Counted from the stretch's first letter, positions 47,057-60,304 are shown. The stretch: 64,000 nucleotides of DNA from Reticulitermes lucifugus (GCA_026260175.1 JAKCWW010000489.1:44643-108642); one strand, 5' to 3'. Made by a program: numbers and translations. The notes: generated from the sequence alone by a model not told the origin.

Positions 47057-47112
47057 TCGAAACTTTATTTTTTACTCATATATTTGAAATGTCCCATTCC
47101 TTACTGAGATCA

Positions 47113-47230
47113 GCTCTGCCCAGCCAGCCTGTTATTCAACGGGTGTCGGCGCTGCTTTTCGGAGGTAAAGCGGCCGATGCGTAACGTTGACCACTCACCG
47201 CCATCTGGCGAAAAGATTAAGGATGAGTAC
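47113..47230 (+). mobile_element. SINE family B fragment, inverted relative to neighbour
   Basis: 'tgcccagccagcctgttattcaacgg' to 'ggaggtaaagcggcc' and 'tgaccactcaccgccatctggcg' is the SINE B body in transcription order, without a head. It lies 70 bp from the minus-strand copy at 46752-47043, forming an inverted pair. Confidence 0.8.
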
Positions 47231-47234
47231 AGTT

Positions 47235-48260
47235 ACACGTCTTCTTACCGTTTATACTTTCATGGCGTTCACAGAGACAATTTTTTTTACATTTGAGTAC
47301 CTTGAAATACACTGTCATGTATTTGTTTTGTGTATCAATTCTTGAACAAACTGTCCTACTTGAATGAAGCTTGGTACAAGTATTATGGATGAAGAACATC
47401 CCCATATCCGTGCTTTTTTATTTCTTACAATCATTAATGACAACACGGCACACGTCCTAACAGGAGAGATGTAACGACACTATCGACAGGCAGGATGCCT
47501 ATGGGTCACTAAAATTATAATTGATAACAAATCTTTGATAAACATGCAGCTCTTCCTGTAGAAAAAATACACCAACATGGGTTCTGTATAATGGCTACAA
47601 CTGATAAAGCATTCAAACTAAACATGTGATATTTGATATGGAAAGATGTATGAAACGTTAGTAGTTACACGCATGGTAAAAATGCGAAGTATTGGGTGTG
47701 AATCCCATACCTGTAAAGTAGACATTACTTAGGCATAATGACAGTAATAGATCTGTGGGACTATAAATCTATGACTCAGGAAATTTGGCTTTGGGAGTTC
47801 CTCTCGTAACTCCTTGCCGTAAAGTCCTCTAATTGACAGTGTTTCAAATCAGTAATATCTCTACAGACCACTTTATTTCAAGACTTTCGCTGACTGATTG
47901 ACTGACTGACTGACTATCCGACCGACTTGAGGATTGAAGTTGTCAAATCAGTTACCGTCAATCGATGATGATAGAAACGGAGGATTAATATGGACATGGG
48001 TGAGTGGCTCAGTCCGCCTTTACCGGCAGCTGAACATAACTGCGACAATTGTTATCAAATTACTTGCTCACAAGTAATATAACGACACTCGTTCAACTGA
48101 GATAGTTTAAAATTTCAACGAAAGTATTCAACAGGCTGTCATGCAGGTTTCCAACTAAATTCTGTTGTATATCTAAGAACAAACGAAAGAATATTAATAC
48201 GGTAGAAAGATCGGGAGGAAAAGGCAAAGGATGCGCTATGCTTTACTACTTAAACAGCAC
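47235..48260. other. No recognisable gene; GACT repeat at 47890-47915
   Basis: A short tandem tgac tract is the only repeat noticed. Confidence 0.45.
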
Positions 48261-48267
48261 AACAAAT

Positions 48268-48530
48268 CTGACGTATGGGGTAGTGGAGGTATAGTTCAAG
48301 CGCTTCTTGAACTAACGCACTACTGTAAGCTCTTCGCTGCACTCCAGAACTGCTTCACCCCTCGGGGAAATTGCCGCTGGTAACTATTAGAAAGGAGGCT
48401 GATTGAACCTCAAGAGTGGTTCTAAACCAACAGTCGGAAAGACAATAGGTACTCCCTCTCCGCCAGGAATCGAAAAACAATTCTCCGGTCATCCAGCCCG
48501 TATCCTAGTCACTATACCAAATAAGCAACT
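48268..48530 (-). mobile_element. SINE family B, diverged copy
   Basis: 'gtggaggtatagttc', 'cttcacccctcggggaa', 'aaaggaggctg', 'gccaggaatcga' and 'gtcatccagcccgtatcctagtcactatacc' follow the SINE B order. The body contains extra bases and no clear TSD. Confidence 0.75.
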
Positions 48531-48534
48531 GGCT

Positions 48535-51500
48535 AACGGAATTTTAAATGTCTAAGCAAGGCTGTAGTGGCTACGCTCCTATACAATAAGAAAACGGAGT
48601 CCTGGCCCTTACCCTTCCGTTCCCTTTAGCGTAGCTGAGCAGTCACGATCATCCATCACTGCGGCCCAACCAATAAGAACAACTTGCTACCCTGTGTAGG
48701 GGCCCTCACCCCCACTTCATCCCTAACGTTCTCATGCGCAAGACCGTAAACAAGAGATGCTGAGAAAGAGAGAAATGTGGAGATAGAAAATCTAAAATTT
48801 TGAGTGTGCGCAGTTAGTAAAGCCATTAATCTTTCTTGATTCAACAAACCATTTCATTCATACATAATTAGGCACCTCAAATACTTGCTACTCAAGTCGA
48901 TAGTCCCAGGTGTTAAAAAACTAAAGCTTTATACGAATTTTCTCCAGAGATACTCAAATGTTCAGTTTTATGTGCAGATCCAGAGTGCCACAAATGTCAG
49001 TATGACAGCAGCTATCAGCACTGACGTTACTGCAGGCTACGTGCACAGGTGCTATAAAATAACCTGTTTTATTACCTTATGAAAGATAGAAACACATGGG
49101 CATCATTCCTCGGCACACAAGTTGTCGGATTATGTTTTCTTTGGTTTTCAGATTTCTCTCCTGCTTATAGGACTAAAAAACTGTCGTCATAGGAAGTCGT
49201 GTGTTTTCACCAATAATAAGTGATTTCTCCAATTAAGTGCTTCTCAATGCCAAATTACAATATCGACTTCAACACGTTGCTCCCTAATTCGGCATACTAT
49301 AAATGGTCTCGTGAAGCACCCACAAGAGTTCTGAGGAACTTATTTGTTGAGCTTCCAGGCTATCTGAGTCCAACTTTCTTAATGCTCATGTTATGATGAA
49401 AATATGTTAGTTTAGCAGTTATGCTGTGTATGCGCTAACCTTAATGCAGTACTTCTTAACATGCTGTTCCCGAAGTTTCCCCTAATAGGTCGAGTCACAT
49501 TCACTTTATTAGAACTCTTCATTTCGTTGTTTTGCTTTCAACTAATATAGGTTGAGTTTCCGACGTATTTAAATGTTTTACACTTTCCTGTCATTTCAGT
49601 AGGTCTATCTACTTGCAACACACATAATGATTCTACATGATCCATCAACTTCTTAAGAAATTAGGGCTGTTTTAATGTCCCCTGTCCTCCAGTCCTCTAT
49701 TACTTTATCCATTTACAGATTGACCTCAGTGTGCATCATACACAAAACCAGTTCTAACACTGAAATCACAGCATTTTGCCCACATGGTGTATTCATTTAT
49801 TCCTTATAATTCTTACAATAAACGATATGTTCCTATACAATATACTCAATCAGCATTTCTCAAGGGAGCACAATTTATTCTCTGTGAGGTACGGTTCGAA
49901 TCCTTATATAAAACGCAGATAAATTTTAGTTTTCAAAAGATTAAATAACGATACAGATAACTATTATCTTCAAAGAGCTCTGAAAGGCACACAGAACTCA
50001 CACAAAACAACCACAAGATCCTTTACAAAAAGACATAGGTCCATCAGTTCGTAACGTAATAGTTAAAAACATTAGACTTCAGTAAAACTCTAAGGAACTA
50101 TGACATAAAACGCAAAAATCATATGCACTCTCCATTTTAACAAAACCAGATTATAAAGGAAAATAATACAATGAAGCGTGACAAAAATATAAAGAATAAC
50201 GCAACAAAAATTCGCATACATAACAAGGAGACAAATTATAAAGCAAAAATTAGTCACAATAACATGCTTGTATAATAAGAAAAACGAAGGGTAAATTAAT
50301 AAATAACTCTATTAATAGAAACAACCTTACAATAAAAACTGCCATCCATGACGGGAAAAAAAAACCAGCAAGTAAGGTGACTAGAAGATCACAAGTGCCA
50401 CATTAAATATAACAGATTATATATGGTTAAGTGTATGGTTTTGTTTTAGTTCGTTAAGAAACTTAGTAAGTTTTACTGGGGTTTTCCAGGGTAATTAAAT
50501 TTTTTTTTTGCCGCGTTAATTAGGTACTTGTCGTGACTGTGATGGATTCCACGCTGTTGTTATACACGGCAGAATTTTGAAAATTAAGGTGAGCAGCACG
50601 TCATTTTAAGCAATGAATACTTTAAATGATTTGCTTAAAATGAAGAACGTTAATTAGAACATTTAATGTTTTTTTGTAATGAAATGAAGAAAAACTATTT
50701 TTATTTCAATGTTTGAGCCTTTATGGCCCGTGACGAAAAAATCTACGGTTCTTTAAATTCGAAAAAAAAAACTTCAAATCCATGCCGGGCCACGTTCCGT
50801 AATTAGAATATTAGTGTCAGGGCTGCATAAGATGAACCGGTAAGCCTCATGCGGCCTGTGTTTCGCGTGTTACCATACTCCTGACGAAGCTGGTCTTCCG
50901 GTCTATTTATATGTATTTCGAGTATGTTTCAAATGTACAAGACAATTAAATTAAAATATTTTAAATTAATGTTTATGTAGAAGCGCCCTATAAATTTGTA
51001 ACACTGTTTTGCTTAGAAACGATTAAATGAAATCTTATATCCTTCCATCTCAGGATACATAAGTAAGTTGGTGTTATATCTGAGGCCTATAAATTTGTAG
51101 CTGTAGCTGCCATAAGGATTAATTTAACTTTATTTTATAACTATTATTATTTTGAGTAAGAAAAAGTTCAAATTTATACTTCTTAGCTCTTTACTTAGTT
51201 TTATGCCCATACAGAAGGCGCACAAGATATAGGTCTAGTTACTTGCGGTTTTTTATATGAGTCCCATGCATTTGATATATAAGTCTCATAAACAACACGT
51301 GTCCGCCCAGACTCTTTATGCGCAGCATCCAACACAAGTAGCAGGGGTGTACACCCTCTAGAATATTTTCAGAATCAAACAATTTAAGGCACAGCTGCAG
51401 TTCCTAAAATACATTTCTTCGTCTTCAATTAGCTACGTGCATCGTAAATTCCCAGGTGTACATGGATCCAATTACATAATCTAGGTATTTGTAATTTCAT

Positions 51501-51775
51501 ACGTTTAATTCTGAAAGATAGATTTCACGATTTCATATCCCCTATGGATTATTTCTTTAAGACTATGAAATGGAAGAGACATAATGCACAGGTATATGTT
51601 TATAAAGACCTCGAGAAAAAGACTATTTACGTGACATAGCCGCAGATGGGGAGGTTATGAGGAAAATTGTTCTGAAACAGACTGTGAGCATGCGGCGGTG
51701 GATAAAACAGATTGCTATATGGTCCATTGTTTTGTTGTTGTGAACATATTATGCGCCTTAACTTAAGCAAAGGTA
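48535..51775. other. No recognisable feature
   Basis: The longest quiet stretch of the right half: AT-rich and frame-poor. It has A-runs at 50355 and 50760 but no repeat family that I can match. Confidence 0.4.
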
Positions 51776-51779
51776 AAAG

Positions 51780-51903
51780 TACAGTCGTACCCGTTCACGC
51801 CCTGAAGGCATACAGGTAGATTAGAGGTGCAGCTCCACTAAATCTGAACCTCGACATAGGATGGTGTTGTGGCCAACTTCACGCCCCGGCCGCTTTACGC
51901 CAC
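51780..51903 (-). mobile_element. SINE family B, 3'-half fragment
   Basis: 'cgccctgaaggcatacagg' to 'cgccccggccgctttacgcc' matches the 3' half of SINE B. It ends abruptly, with no tRNA-like head. Confidence 0.78.
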
Positions 51904-52024
51904 AAGTCCTGCTGACTTCTCATCTCAGAGGCACAAACGAAAATGTAAACACACGTGCACCAAATTTCATAATTTCTTTGGTTGAGTAGCTCAATCTGAC
52001 CCATTCGCAGCTTCGGGTTTCCGC

Positions 52025-52245
52025 TTATTCTTAACTTCGGCACTATATGGATGTGAGTGCTCAGCCTCATGCTCCAGCTGCTTTACCGCCGGAAAAGGAG
52101 TCTCCGACACCCATGGACTAGGAAGCTGGGTGGACCCAAGGGCCAATCTGAACATTTTGGAGAATAAAAAATCTTTTCCACTGCTGGGAATCGAAAGTCG
52201 ATTCGTCCAGCCCATAGCCTAGTCCCTCTGCCAAATATGTCACAA
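52025..52245 (-). mobile_element. SINE family B, second fragment with head
   Basis: Starts at 'ttcttaacttcggcactatatggatg' and runs through 'aggaagctgggtggaccc' and 'ctgggaatcgaaa' to the head 'catagcctagtccctctgcc'. It repeats the middle already present at 51840-51903, so this is a separate insertion about 120 bp away and not one element split in two. Confidence 0.78.
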
Positions 52246-52249
52246 GGGC

Positions 52250-52890
52250 TCCAACTGACAACATAATGTTATCGATAAAACTGGAAACCATATGTAGACA
52301 AAAATAAACATGATTGGAACCACGAATTAGAGCATCAATCCTTGTTAAAGAAGTAGGGGGCGGCCAAGCCGTTTCCAATTAGGATGCAGGAAACCGCAAA
52401 GCAGCCTGGTAATAAATGCATTACGCCACTTCTTGTTACTCCCACTCAATAAAGATAGCAAATTTAAGATGCCGAGATATGTACACCCCCGCGCCCCACA
52501 AAAAGCTTTCCCAACCTCCCGCGTTCAGCATGATGCAGAAGCGCACAAAGTAGCCATCTAACTAACTATATTATACATTCGCTACGTCATCCAAAAAAAA
52601 GTTTTGATAGGATGGAGCACAGAGTAGGACTACGTGGGCAAGATAGATCTTTGTGGCCTCTTTCCGTCTCACTCCAGGTCTGTCCGTCTGACATCGCCTT
52701 TTAAAGTAAGGTAGGCCTCTAAGTTAAAGTTATTTAAGGTTACTCCATTACTCTTTCCCTTTCTTGTGCTCCGCATCCACGGAGAAGCAGAGCTAAGACG
52801 CAGGGGAAGGAGACAGCCTGCTTACTTTCCATTTAAATAGACCTCACCACCGAACTATCTGAAAATACTAGAGAAAAACATTTTCCTTCT
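52250..52890. other. No recognisable feature
   Basis: Less AT-rich around 52740-52830, but no element or gene is recognised. Confidence 0.4.
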
Positions 52891-52894
52891 TTTT

Positions 52895-53090
52895 CGTGTT
52901 AGCCTTTTACGTGCGTTCGCAAAGCAGTTACGAAAAACGACTATTAGCCTCGTCATTTCCGTCTGTCTGTCCGTCCATACCGAACAGGGGCACTGCCACC
53001 GGACGGATTTTCGTGAAATGTTGTATTTGTGGTTCTTAAACTTTCCACGCATTTGGATTTTGGTTAAAATCGGACAAAAACAACAGGCAA
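52895..53090 (-). repeat. Interspersed repeat family E, 3' fragment
   Basis: The reverse complement aligns with 500-690: 'acatttcacgaaaatccgtc', the gacggacagacaga run, then 'atgacgaggctaatagtcg.ttttcg'. Third member of the family, covering only the right part. Confidence 0.75.
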
Positions 53091-53115
53091 TTTACAAGAA
53101 GACCTACGTACATCA

Positions 53116-53152
53116 CATCACATCATCATGAACATCATCATCATCATCATTT
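53116..53152. repeat. CAT trinucleotide microsatellite
   Basis: cac/cat units with one interruption. Confidence 0.85.
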
Positions 53153-53743
53153 ACAGGGTATAAGCCATCTAGGCTTGTTCCTTCTTCAACGATGTTTGTC
53201 CATCCATCTTTTCCTTGGTCGTTCAACGTTTCTTCCGAAAGATGGAACGCATTCATACGCTAAGTTCTTAATAAATGTTGTTTCTACTTGTGACACTACA
53301 TCTCGCCGTTACTGATTTTTATGATTCAGACACGTGATGCTGTCTATGGGGTACAAGGAGAGATCGACGAAACGGTCGAAGATCTACATATAACAATCGA
53401 GACTACATGACTGTAAATCTCACGGTTTACGATATTTCGACGTCTATGCTCGACTGTAAACTTATTGCTTAAATAGGCTGAGATCTTGTAAAATGTGTTC
53501 TGTGTGAGACGTGGAAACGAAGATTCAAAACACTCGCATTATCAATTTCTTCTCCAAATTATTTACTTATTTAAATCCAGATCAATAACAGAGCGAATGC
53601 TCAAAAACTGTTCCGCTCTGCGAACATTGCCTAACTTGCTATTTTACAGTGCACCCTCTTCTTCAAAGGGTTGAACCAAGTTGAATTTTGTCATCTTCAC
53701 ATGACGTTATATACATAATAATTTTGGCTCTGAAAATGTAGAA

Positions 53744-54166
53744 CGGCGTTCCCAAAACTTATTTGGCCACGAAACCCTGTTGAGCTAGAAATATAGGGAT
53801 GGAATCCAAAACGGACTGGAAAGTGATGTAGAAAATTAAAACAAATGGACGTGTTATACCTAGAAATTGTCACATGCGTAGAGTTCGTATAATTTTGCTG
53901 ACCTACCGCCTTCCTCTCTGTGTGGTGCCAAGTTGCTTTATCAAGAACATCCCTCCGTCTTTCTCTACGTCCTACCAGCACCCTCTTCAAACTTCTTCGC
54001 CGGTACAGCACACGTTCGAGCAGGGAGAGAGGTATCGGGCTAAATTAAAAAGTTGTTCGTGGGGGCGAGGGAAAATTTTGCTAACATCGCAGTTTTCTCA
54101 GAGAGCCCCTACTCACACCGCACGGAATCCCAGGGGGTTCCGCGGAACGCAGTCTGGGAAACGCTG
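53744..54166. mobile_element. hAT-type non-autonomous element, family M2
   Basis: 423 bp. The left end 'cggcgttcccaaaactta' and the right end, in reverse, 'cagcgtttcccagactgc' form terminal inverted repeats of the cag.g.ttcccaaact type common in hAT elements. Subterminal gttccgcggaac and 'ccacgaaaccctg' segments also fit. Flanking 8-mers atgtagaa / gtctaggg share t.tag, compatible with the hAT preference for ntctagan, but only 4 of 8 match. A 103-codon + frame (53874-54185) runs through the end and shows no transposase motif. Confidence 0.65.
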
Positions 54167-54169
54167 GTC

Positions 54170-57100
54170 TAGGGTAAGGAGATAAAATTGTGACTGACAA
54201 AAATGTGATGATAAAAAAATGCGTGGGGCTAATAAGGAGATAAAAGGACAGAATATTATTACACAGTGACGAGCTTCATGATCTGTACTCTTCATCCAAT
54301 ATAAGGCGGAGGCACAGATAGGCAAAACATGCTGCACAGTGAGGGAGATACGACAATGAACATGAGAGGTAGATACAATTTCGTCAATTAAGTGACGAGT
54401 TAAGTATGTGTCAGATTTTTAATGAGAGTTATACTCCGTGAAATCAGTCAAATCTTTATCTTTTCTACCGTCTGTAAAGCTCTATACAAATTTTTAATTA
54501 TATTAATTTCGCAAAGACTTCTCGCATAGAATGACCATTGCAGAATCAAATTAGGAAGCCTGCCTACTCCTACTACGTACATATGTACCTGAATGCAGTA
54601 CCGGGATGAATATCTACCTGTTACTGATCTATCTTGTTTTTGAAAGTCTATTAGGCCTACTTCAGATTTTCTACGATTTATCCGGAAGAGCATCCGCCCC
54701 AATCCGCGCTAGCAATAAGATATACCCAAGGAGTGGAGCAGAAATTTCCTGCAGTTATAAACTGAACACTAGATGGAAAAGGACTGTCACTTCTAAACTG
54801 CCAGCGATTTAACTTCAACAGAAACAGTGAGCAGCACGCTCAGCAGTGGATAATAGGCTGGATGGTGGGGGGGGAGGAAACGAAGACGACACCACGACTC
54901 TGCAAGAAGACGAACACTGGACGTCCAGAGCGCAACCAGTCGCTTAATGGCGTATTATTCGACTGCCTCTTGGGATGCATTGCGTAATATACAACAAAAC
55001 AAAATGGTACAGGCTTATCGAAAGCAAGAGTTGTAGACTCAAAATATGGTGTACGCTACAAGACTTTATACAATAAATCTTCTTACATAAACGTAGGGGT
55101 ATAACATATTTCAATGTAATATTCTACATATTTCGGTGTATCTCACGCCTGTTGTTAGATCTCTGATGTTGCTGAACTATCTCTCTAGCAATGATCCTTA
55201 AAGATAGAAATATGTAGGAATAAAACATAATGTAAATAAACATGACATACAACAAAAAATGTAGTGCGGTGTGATGTTATTAAAATTTATCTAATTATTG
55301 TTTGAAAGTTCAAAAATATAAAAGGCAAATTCAAATTATTAGTACACTTGAGTGTCTTGTAGGCCTAAGCGGGTAACGAACGATATATGACTGCGATGTA
55401 TGTTAGAAACGCAGTTCACTATCCATTATAGCCTTAACTGGCGTTCAGTGTAATCAGAGCAAACAGCATGCCACTGATACGCAGGCATCACTGATACAGA
55501 CACTGAAAAGTAAACACATATGTACTGTACGTTTACGCTTCATTGCTTATAATTTCACTTTGACAACTAATTAATTTGTATATACCTACTGTACTATGCA
55601 TCTCAAATCACACTGTGCAGCTTGTCAAGTGAACAATAAAACAGAAAATAAGTGTATGATAATTGCTCATGACTTCCTACCCTCCGTGCTTCTCTGTTAC
55701 ACATAATTATGTCAGCATGAGTGACGTCATCCACGAAGCATATTACTTTTATGGTGTGTTGTCTCCTGAACAACAATTACCAAAACTGTTAACTCTCTAG
55801 CTTTTGGCTGAAGGAATGTCATCATAATAAGCGATGATTCGTAATAGCCTAGTGACATATTTATAAGGATATACAGAATAAAATTATCATCAATGCCGTG
55901 ATTGCCCCTCAATTTTGCACCAAAGGACGTCCCGTATGAAAGTCAGGGCACTAGAGGCCATCACAGTGTTGCTGGGTACAGAGATCTCTTCTGCTACACT
56001 GTTTCCGAGGAATTTACAGGTTCGTCCTAAACCTATCAAACAAAATGCAAAGCATTACATACCACAGAACCGTAATCTTAATATGTCATCCGGATCTACA
56101 CTCGCGGGAATTATACACAGTAATGGTTTATTAAATCGTAAGATTATTCACTTACAGGTTTGGTAGTCTCACTACAGACACTCAAAAAACGAAGGAAGGT
56201 CACAGTACCTCTCCAGAGCTTATGATTTTATACGATAAACATCGCGCACAAATTTATGGATTACGAAATATAGATTTACTCTTAATAATGTGGAAAATGT
56301 ATGCCGTAAATATTATTACACGGGTATATAACTTACCGGAGGGGACTATATTTTTAATTTATGGCACATAAATGAAGTACTAAACCTTACGTCTCTTAAT
56401 TACAGTTTCATATTCAAAAGCAACAAAATTCTTACACCGTTCAAATATATGCGTTCACTCGCCTTACATAAATTCTGTTGTTCATTGTTCTAATCTAGCT
56501 AATAGAATTAGAAATATCTATAAAGCCAACAAAGTGATTATAAATTACAAATGAATTAGTTATTAACACCCTGTAGTAGACGCTTTGCATGTAAATCCCA
56601 GTGAAACACAAACCACAGGCACGCAATTTCTAACACAATAACTAAGATGTTAACACAGAACTATCACGTTTAGGAAAGCAAAAGAAAACCAAAGTACAAG
56701 CTCCATGGGATTTAGTTTACAGCTCGTATATAATAGCGCTTGTTTTGGATACTCGAGTACGAGTTTTGCTCGTGAGGCACGAATTCTTAGCTGCTGAGTA
56801 TTCTAGAACGCGAAAGAAATATGAGAGAGTGTGAGAGAGCTGGAGATGAACTGCATCACATAGGAAGTTCACTGCACACCATGGGTTTCTTTTAAACCTT
56901 ACTTTCCCTTGGTGAGTGCTAAATATAATTCGTTAATCTGCCCTTAAAACAGTTCCTGACTGAAAATAGATACTCTCCTACCAAATGGCTCCCACATGGT
57001 ATTTAAACAAGCTGTGAAAAATAGGCTCAGCTTTAAAGGTTCTGTCCCAGCGTTTGATGCGCTCTTGTCAGCGCAGTAAAACAGAAGATTTCGGGCACAG

Positions 57101-59045
57101 AACTGACGAATTCAAGTACTTTAAATTTCTTTCTGACATTATGTGAACCATAAATCAATAACCAACACTTGATTTACGTGAGCACCTCGGTTTAAGGCAA
57201 GGTTTTTGCCTCCGCCCGCGCCCCCGCCCCCATTTTGCGGTTCGAACATGTTGGTGTTTGCAAATCTCAAATATATTTATTTTGAAAAACTGAATAAAGT
57301 GCCCCAAAATTTAAATTATAACACAACAAACACTTTCAACAATAGACTCAACAAGCCCGATTCCCGCCTTTATTCACGCCAACGAAGGCAGAAGTTATAG
57401 GAAAATCTTTGTTGATTTTCAGGAAGACTGTACTTGCAATTCTATCAATATAATTACATTGGCTACCCAGTGGTAGAAGAAACAAACAAGCATGTTCTAG
57501 GAATGTTATATTATATTCCTCCAAACATTATTTGATGACATCGCCAACACAAACATTAAAACAACTAACGGGTGAAACAAGGAACCTTCGTCATCAGCTT
57601 CAGCATATTTCTTTGTAACATCTAAATTAGTGTTCCTGATATTTACACATTTGCATGACATGTAACTGAAAATTAATTAACGTGAGACAGACTTCAGATG
57701 TATCTGGAACACATAAGTAAAACCACGCATATGGTAAGTGAGACAGTGCTGTAATCCACTGTCACTATCAGACCCTCTTCCAGTGACCCATTAAAACCCG
57801 AAAATCATCATCGTGTTACGCTCTAATTCTTATGTCTTTCGAAACCATTCTGTGTTACATACACAGTTGTACACCTGTCTGTACTAGCCAACTGCAGCTC
57901 ATCACATGTACAAAACAATTTTTACAGACCTAATTCATATATCTATGCCACCTTTCTCACTGAACCTGCGCTTTACATAAAACATTCGTATACATAGGCC
58001 TATAGACGTATATCTATCCACACATATAGAGAGAGGGACAGGAAGGGAGAGATAGACCACTGTCAGTAAAAAGTCACAAAAACACGAAACGCTGTAAATG
58101 GACAACCGTACAAAACTTCTTTGCAGATTTATTACCACCAATAAATGAAAATCGAAATTAATGATGTCAACAAAAAAAGTGTATCAACTGTCCAGCAAAC
58201 GCGACAGGAAGTAGAAGCTCTACTGTGTCACATGCCGTGACAAAAAAGCTAGTCACACTTTTTGATTTTACGTGACATAATGTACGTGCATTCAGTAGTC
58301 TGTTATTCTCACACCAGTCTCTGACACTACACCCATCAATTCAGCGTGTGTGCACAAATATACATTACTACAAATGAGCGTAAACATAAGGCTGGCGTAA
58401 CGAGATGATGTTAAAAAAAGTAACACCATTCATTTGTGAGCTTTAAGACTTCTCTTTCAAATAATATATGTTTTTTCCACTTACCTTTCTGAATAATGCT
58501 GAGCCTTTACCTATGTTCTCATGGCATTCGTTGATTTATGTTTTAATATCTGATAGGTTCTAAGTAAACGGATTTCAGTTCGAATTTTTACTGAAACTTC
58601 ATGTTAACTAGAACCAAAAATAAGAGTATTTGATTATGACAATATCTCAAATGAGATTTAGAACGAAATGAAGCTGCACGGACTACGGCAGACACCCTGG
58701 TGGATATTTCTCTCCAACTAGAACACATTAACACATAATGCACGGTTGGAGAGCAAAACTTTGCCAGAAGTCACATACTGCTGCATAGGGTTTGTGCCCA
58801 TTTAAAAATAACTAAATTTGCTACAAGTATCCAGGTCCATCACAACGTTCAGAAATGTAGGGGAGGAAGGAAGCCTTGATACAGGAATAGGATACTTTCC
58901 AAAAGAAAGTATAATAGGAATGTTTTAAAACCCTGATTTTAATTTCTGCCTAGAACTCATGAATACCATAAATTACAACAAATTATTTTCTATAAAAACA
59001 GAAATATAAGCCTGCATTAAAATATGAATATAAACCTATAAGCAT
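54170..59045. other. No recognisable feature
   Basis: Nearly 5 kb of AT-rich DNA without a repeat, element or protein motif I can name. A G-run is at 54868 and a short C-rich run (57206-57235) opens a 64-codon frame. Confidence 0.4.
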
Positions 59046-59049
59046 CATT

Positions 59050-59135
59050 AGCCCACCACAAATCCCTTTCGGATTGCCCTGGGAACGACCCTAGGCATCA
59101 CAGGTGTAACACAGGCGACTAACTCCCTCACTGTG
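59050..59135 (-). mobile_element. SINE family D fragment (diverged)
   Basis: 'cccaccacaaatccc', 'ggattg.cc', 'aggcatcacaggtgtaac' and 'ggcgactaactccctca' align in order with 17955-18030 of SINE D. The B box is worn. Confidence 0.5.
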
Positions 59136-59521
59136 TGTTCGTGTGTTGCAGGCAGATACATATCACTGCTCGCCACGCCACATTCCTTCGAAATGCGTTC
59201 AGGAGTTTCGCAGATGCAAGGTATTTAGGCGAACAGCGGCACTCCACGACTGCGCCTATAGACGTGATATCGTTTTACGTTCCGGGAATCATTTAATCTC
59301 GCGACCTATCGTGTTACATCAGACTTGACAGCGTCCAAGTCCCGTCTGTGCATGTTGTCGTCTCGCACAAGGTGGGACTTCAACAAGCAGTATCAGTTGC
59401 GTTAAAGCTATGGCGGTGGTAAGGCGTAGACTGTCGTACCTCTCGACGAACAATGAGTAATGACAATTAGTAGATACAATTAACGATTGATGTTGTGCGA
59501 AATTATGAAAGAGTTCAAGGG

Positions 59522-59700
59522 AAACGTCTACAATGCCCTCTGAATATACGAAGAAGTCAAGTGTTTTCGAGTGGCATAAATGGGTGAAAAACGTCTACAA
59601 TGCCCTCTGAATCTACGAAGAACTCAAGTGTTTTTGAGTGGCATAAATGGTTGAGAAAAGGTCAAGAGAACGTGAAAGACAATGAAGGAAGATTTTCCTT
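59522..59700 (+). pseudogene. mariner-family transposase remnant 2 with tandem duplication
   Basis: The frame from 59600 reads SSVFEWHKW, then GQENVKDNEG, matching the mariner 'tqvfEWhkrFkeGrE.veDde' block between the helix-turn-helix and the GRPS linker. The preceding 67 bp (59522-59588) are a tandem copy of 59589-59655 with 5 mismatches and encode the same VFEWHKW motif. Since 67 is not a multiple of 3, the duplication itself breaks the frame. No catalytic domain is visible downstream. Confidence 0.75.
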
Positions 59701-59704
59701 TCAC

Positions 59705-60300
59705 ACGTCATTAAGGCTCTTTCCATTTTATTTGTTAGGGCCCATGATTCGGCACCACCGGTCACAATTCGTCTTATTATTGTTTTATAAGAAACCTATT
59801 CTTAATGAGGGTGTTTCATATCTTTTCTTTAGTAAATTTGCTTTGTTCAAAGAACGCCTAGCAATCCTTGAAAGAAGGGGCATAATTTCGTGTAAATTAC
59901 CTGTTTTAAAAAATGTGAGATATGGAAACGTCAGTAAAAACTGAAAAGAGTGTGTCGTAGTACGAAAAAAGGCGGGCGCTCCACAAATAAAATGAAAACA
60001 AGAATCAATGTTAGTCACCAGCATAGTATAGTTCGTACAGCAACGAAGGCTATGTAGCAATCCGTGCGTGATTAAAAGCCAACGTCACTCTCTATATGTA
60101 AAATGTGCTGCATTAATAATAGAAAGGGCGTGAATGTATGGAGAGTGGGGGGAATAGGTAGAGATGAGAAAGGAACATGCTATTGAACATCATGCTGTTG
60201 AATATTCAGAAGACCACCCAGGTAGTGAGGCTCAGATTATGCCAAATTAGCAAATTACTAATGATGCACAGCGTGTTTCCTAGCTAGTCACGGATTATTA
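59705..60300. other. No recognisable feature
   Basis: A 114-codon + frame continues from the mariner remnant to 59944, but its later part has no transposase similarity. Confidence 0.4.
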
Positions 60301-60304
60301 GAGG

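Noticed and set aside
50866-50905. Hammerhead core at 'cctgacgaagctggtcttccgg'
   Set aside because: The first box CTGACGA is present, but no GAAA box follows at the right distance.
53697-54185. Host gene from the two ~104-codon frames
   Set aside because: Both run through the termini of a hAT-type element and show no protein family similarity.
59600-59944. 114-codon frame as an intact gene
   Set aside because: Only its start matches mariner transposase. The rest is unrelated, and the frame begins in a duplicated fragment.
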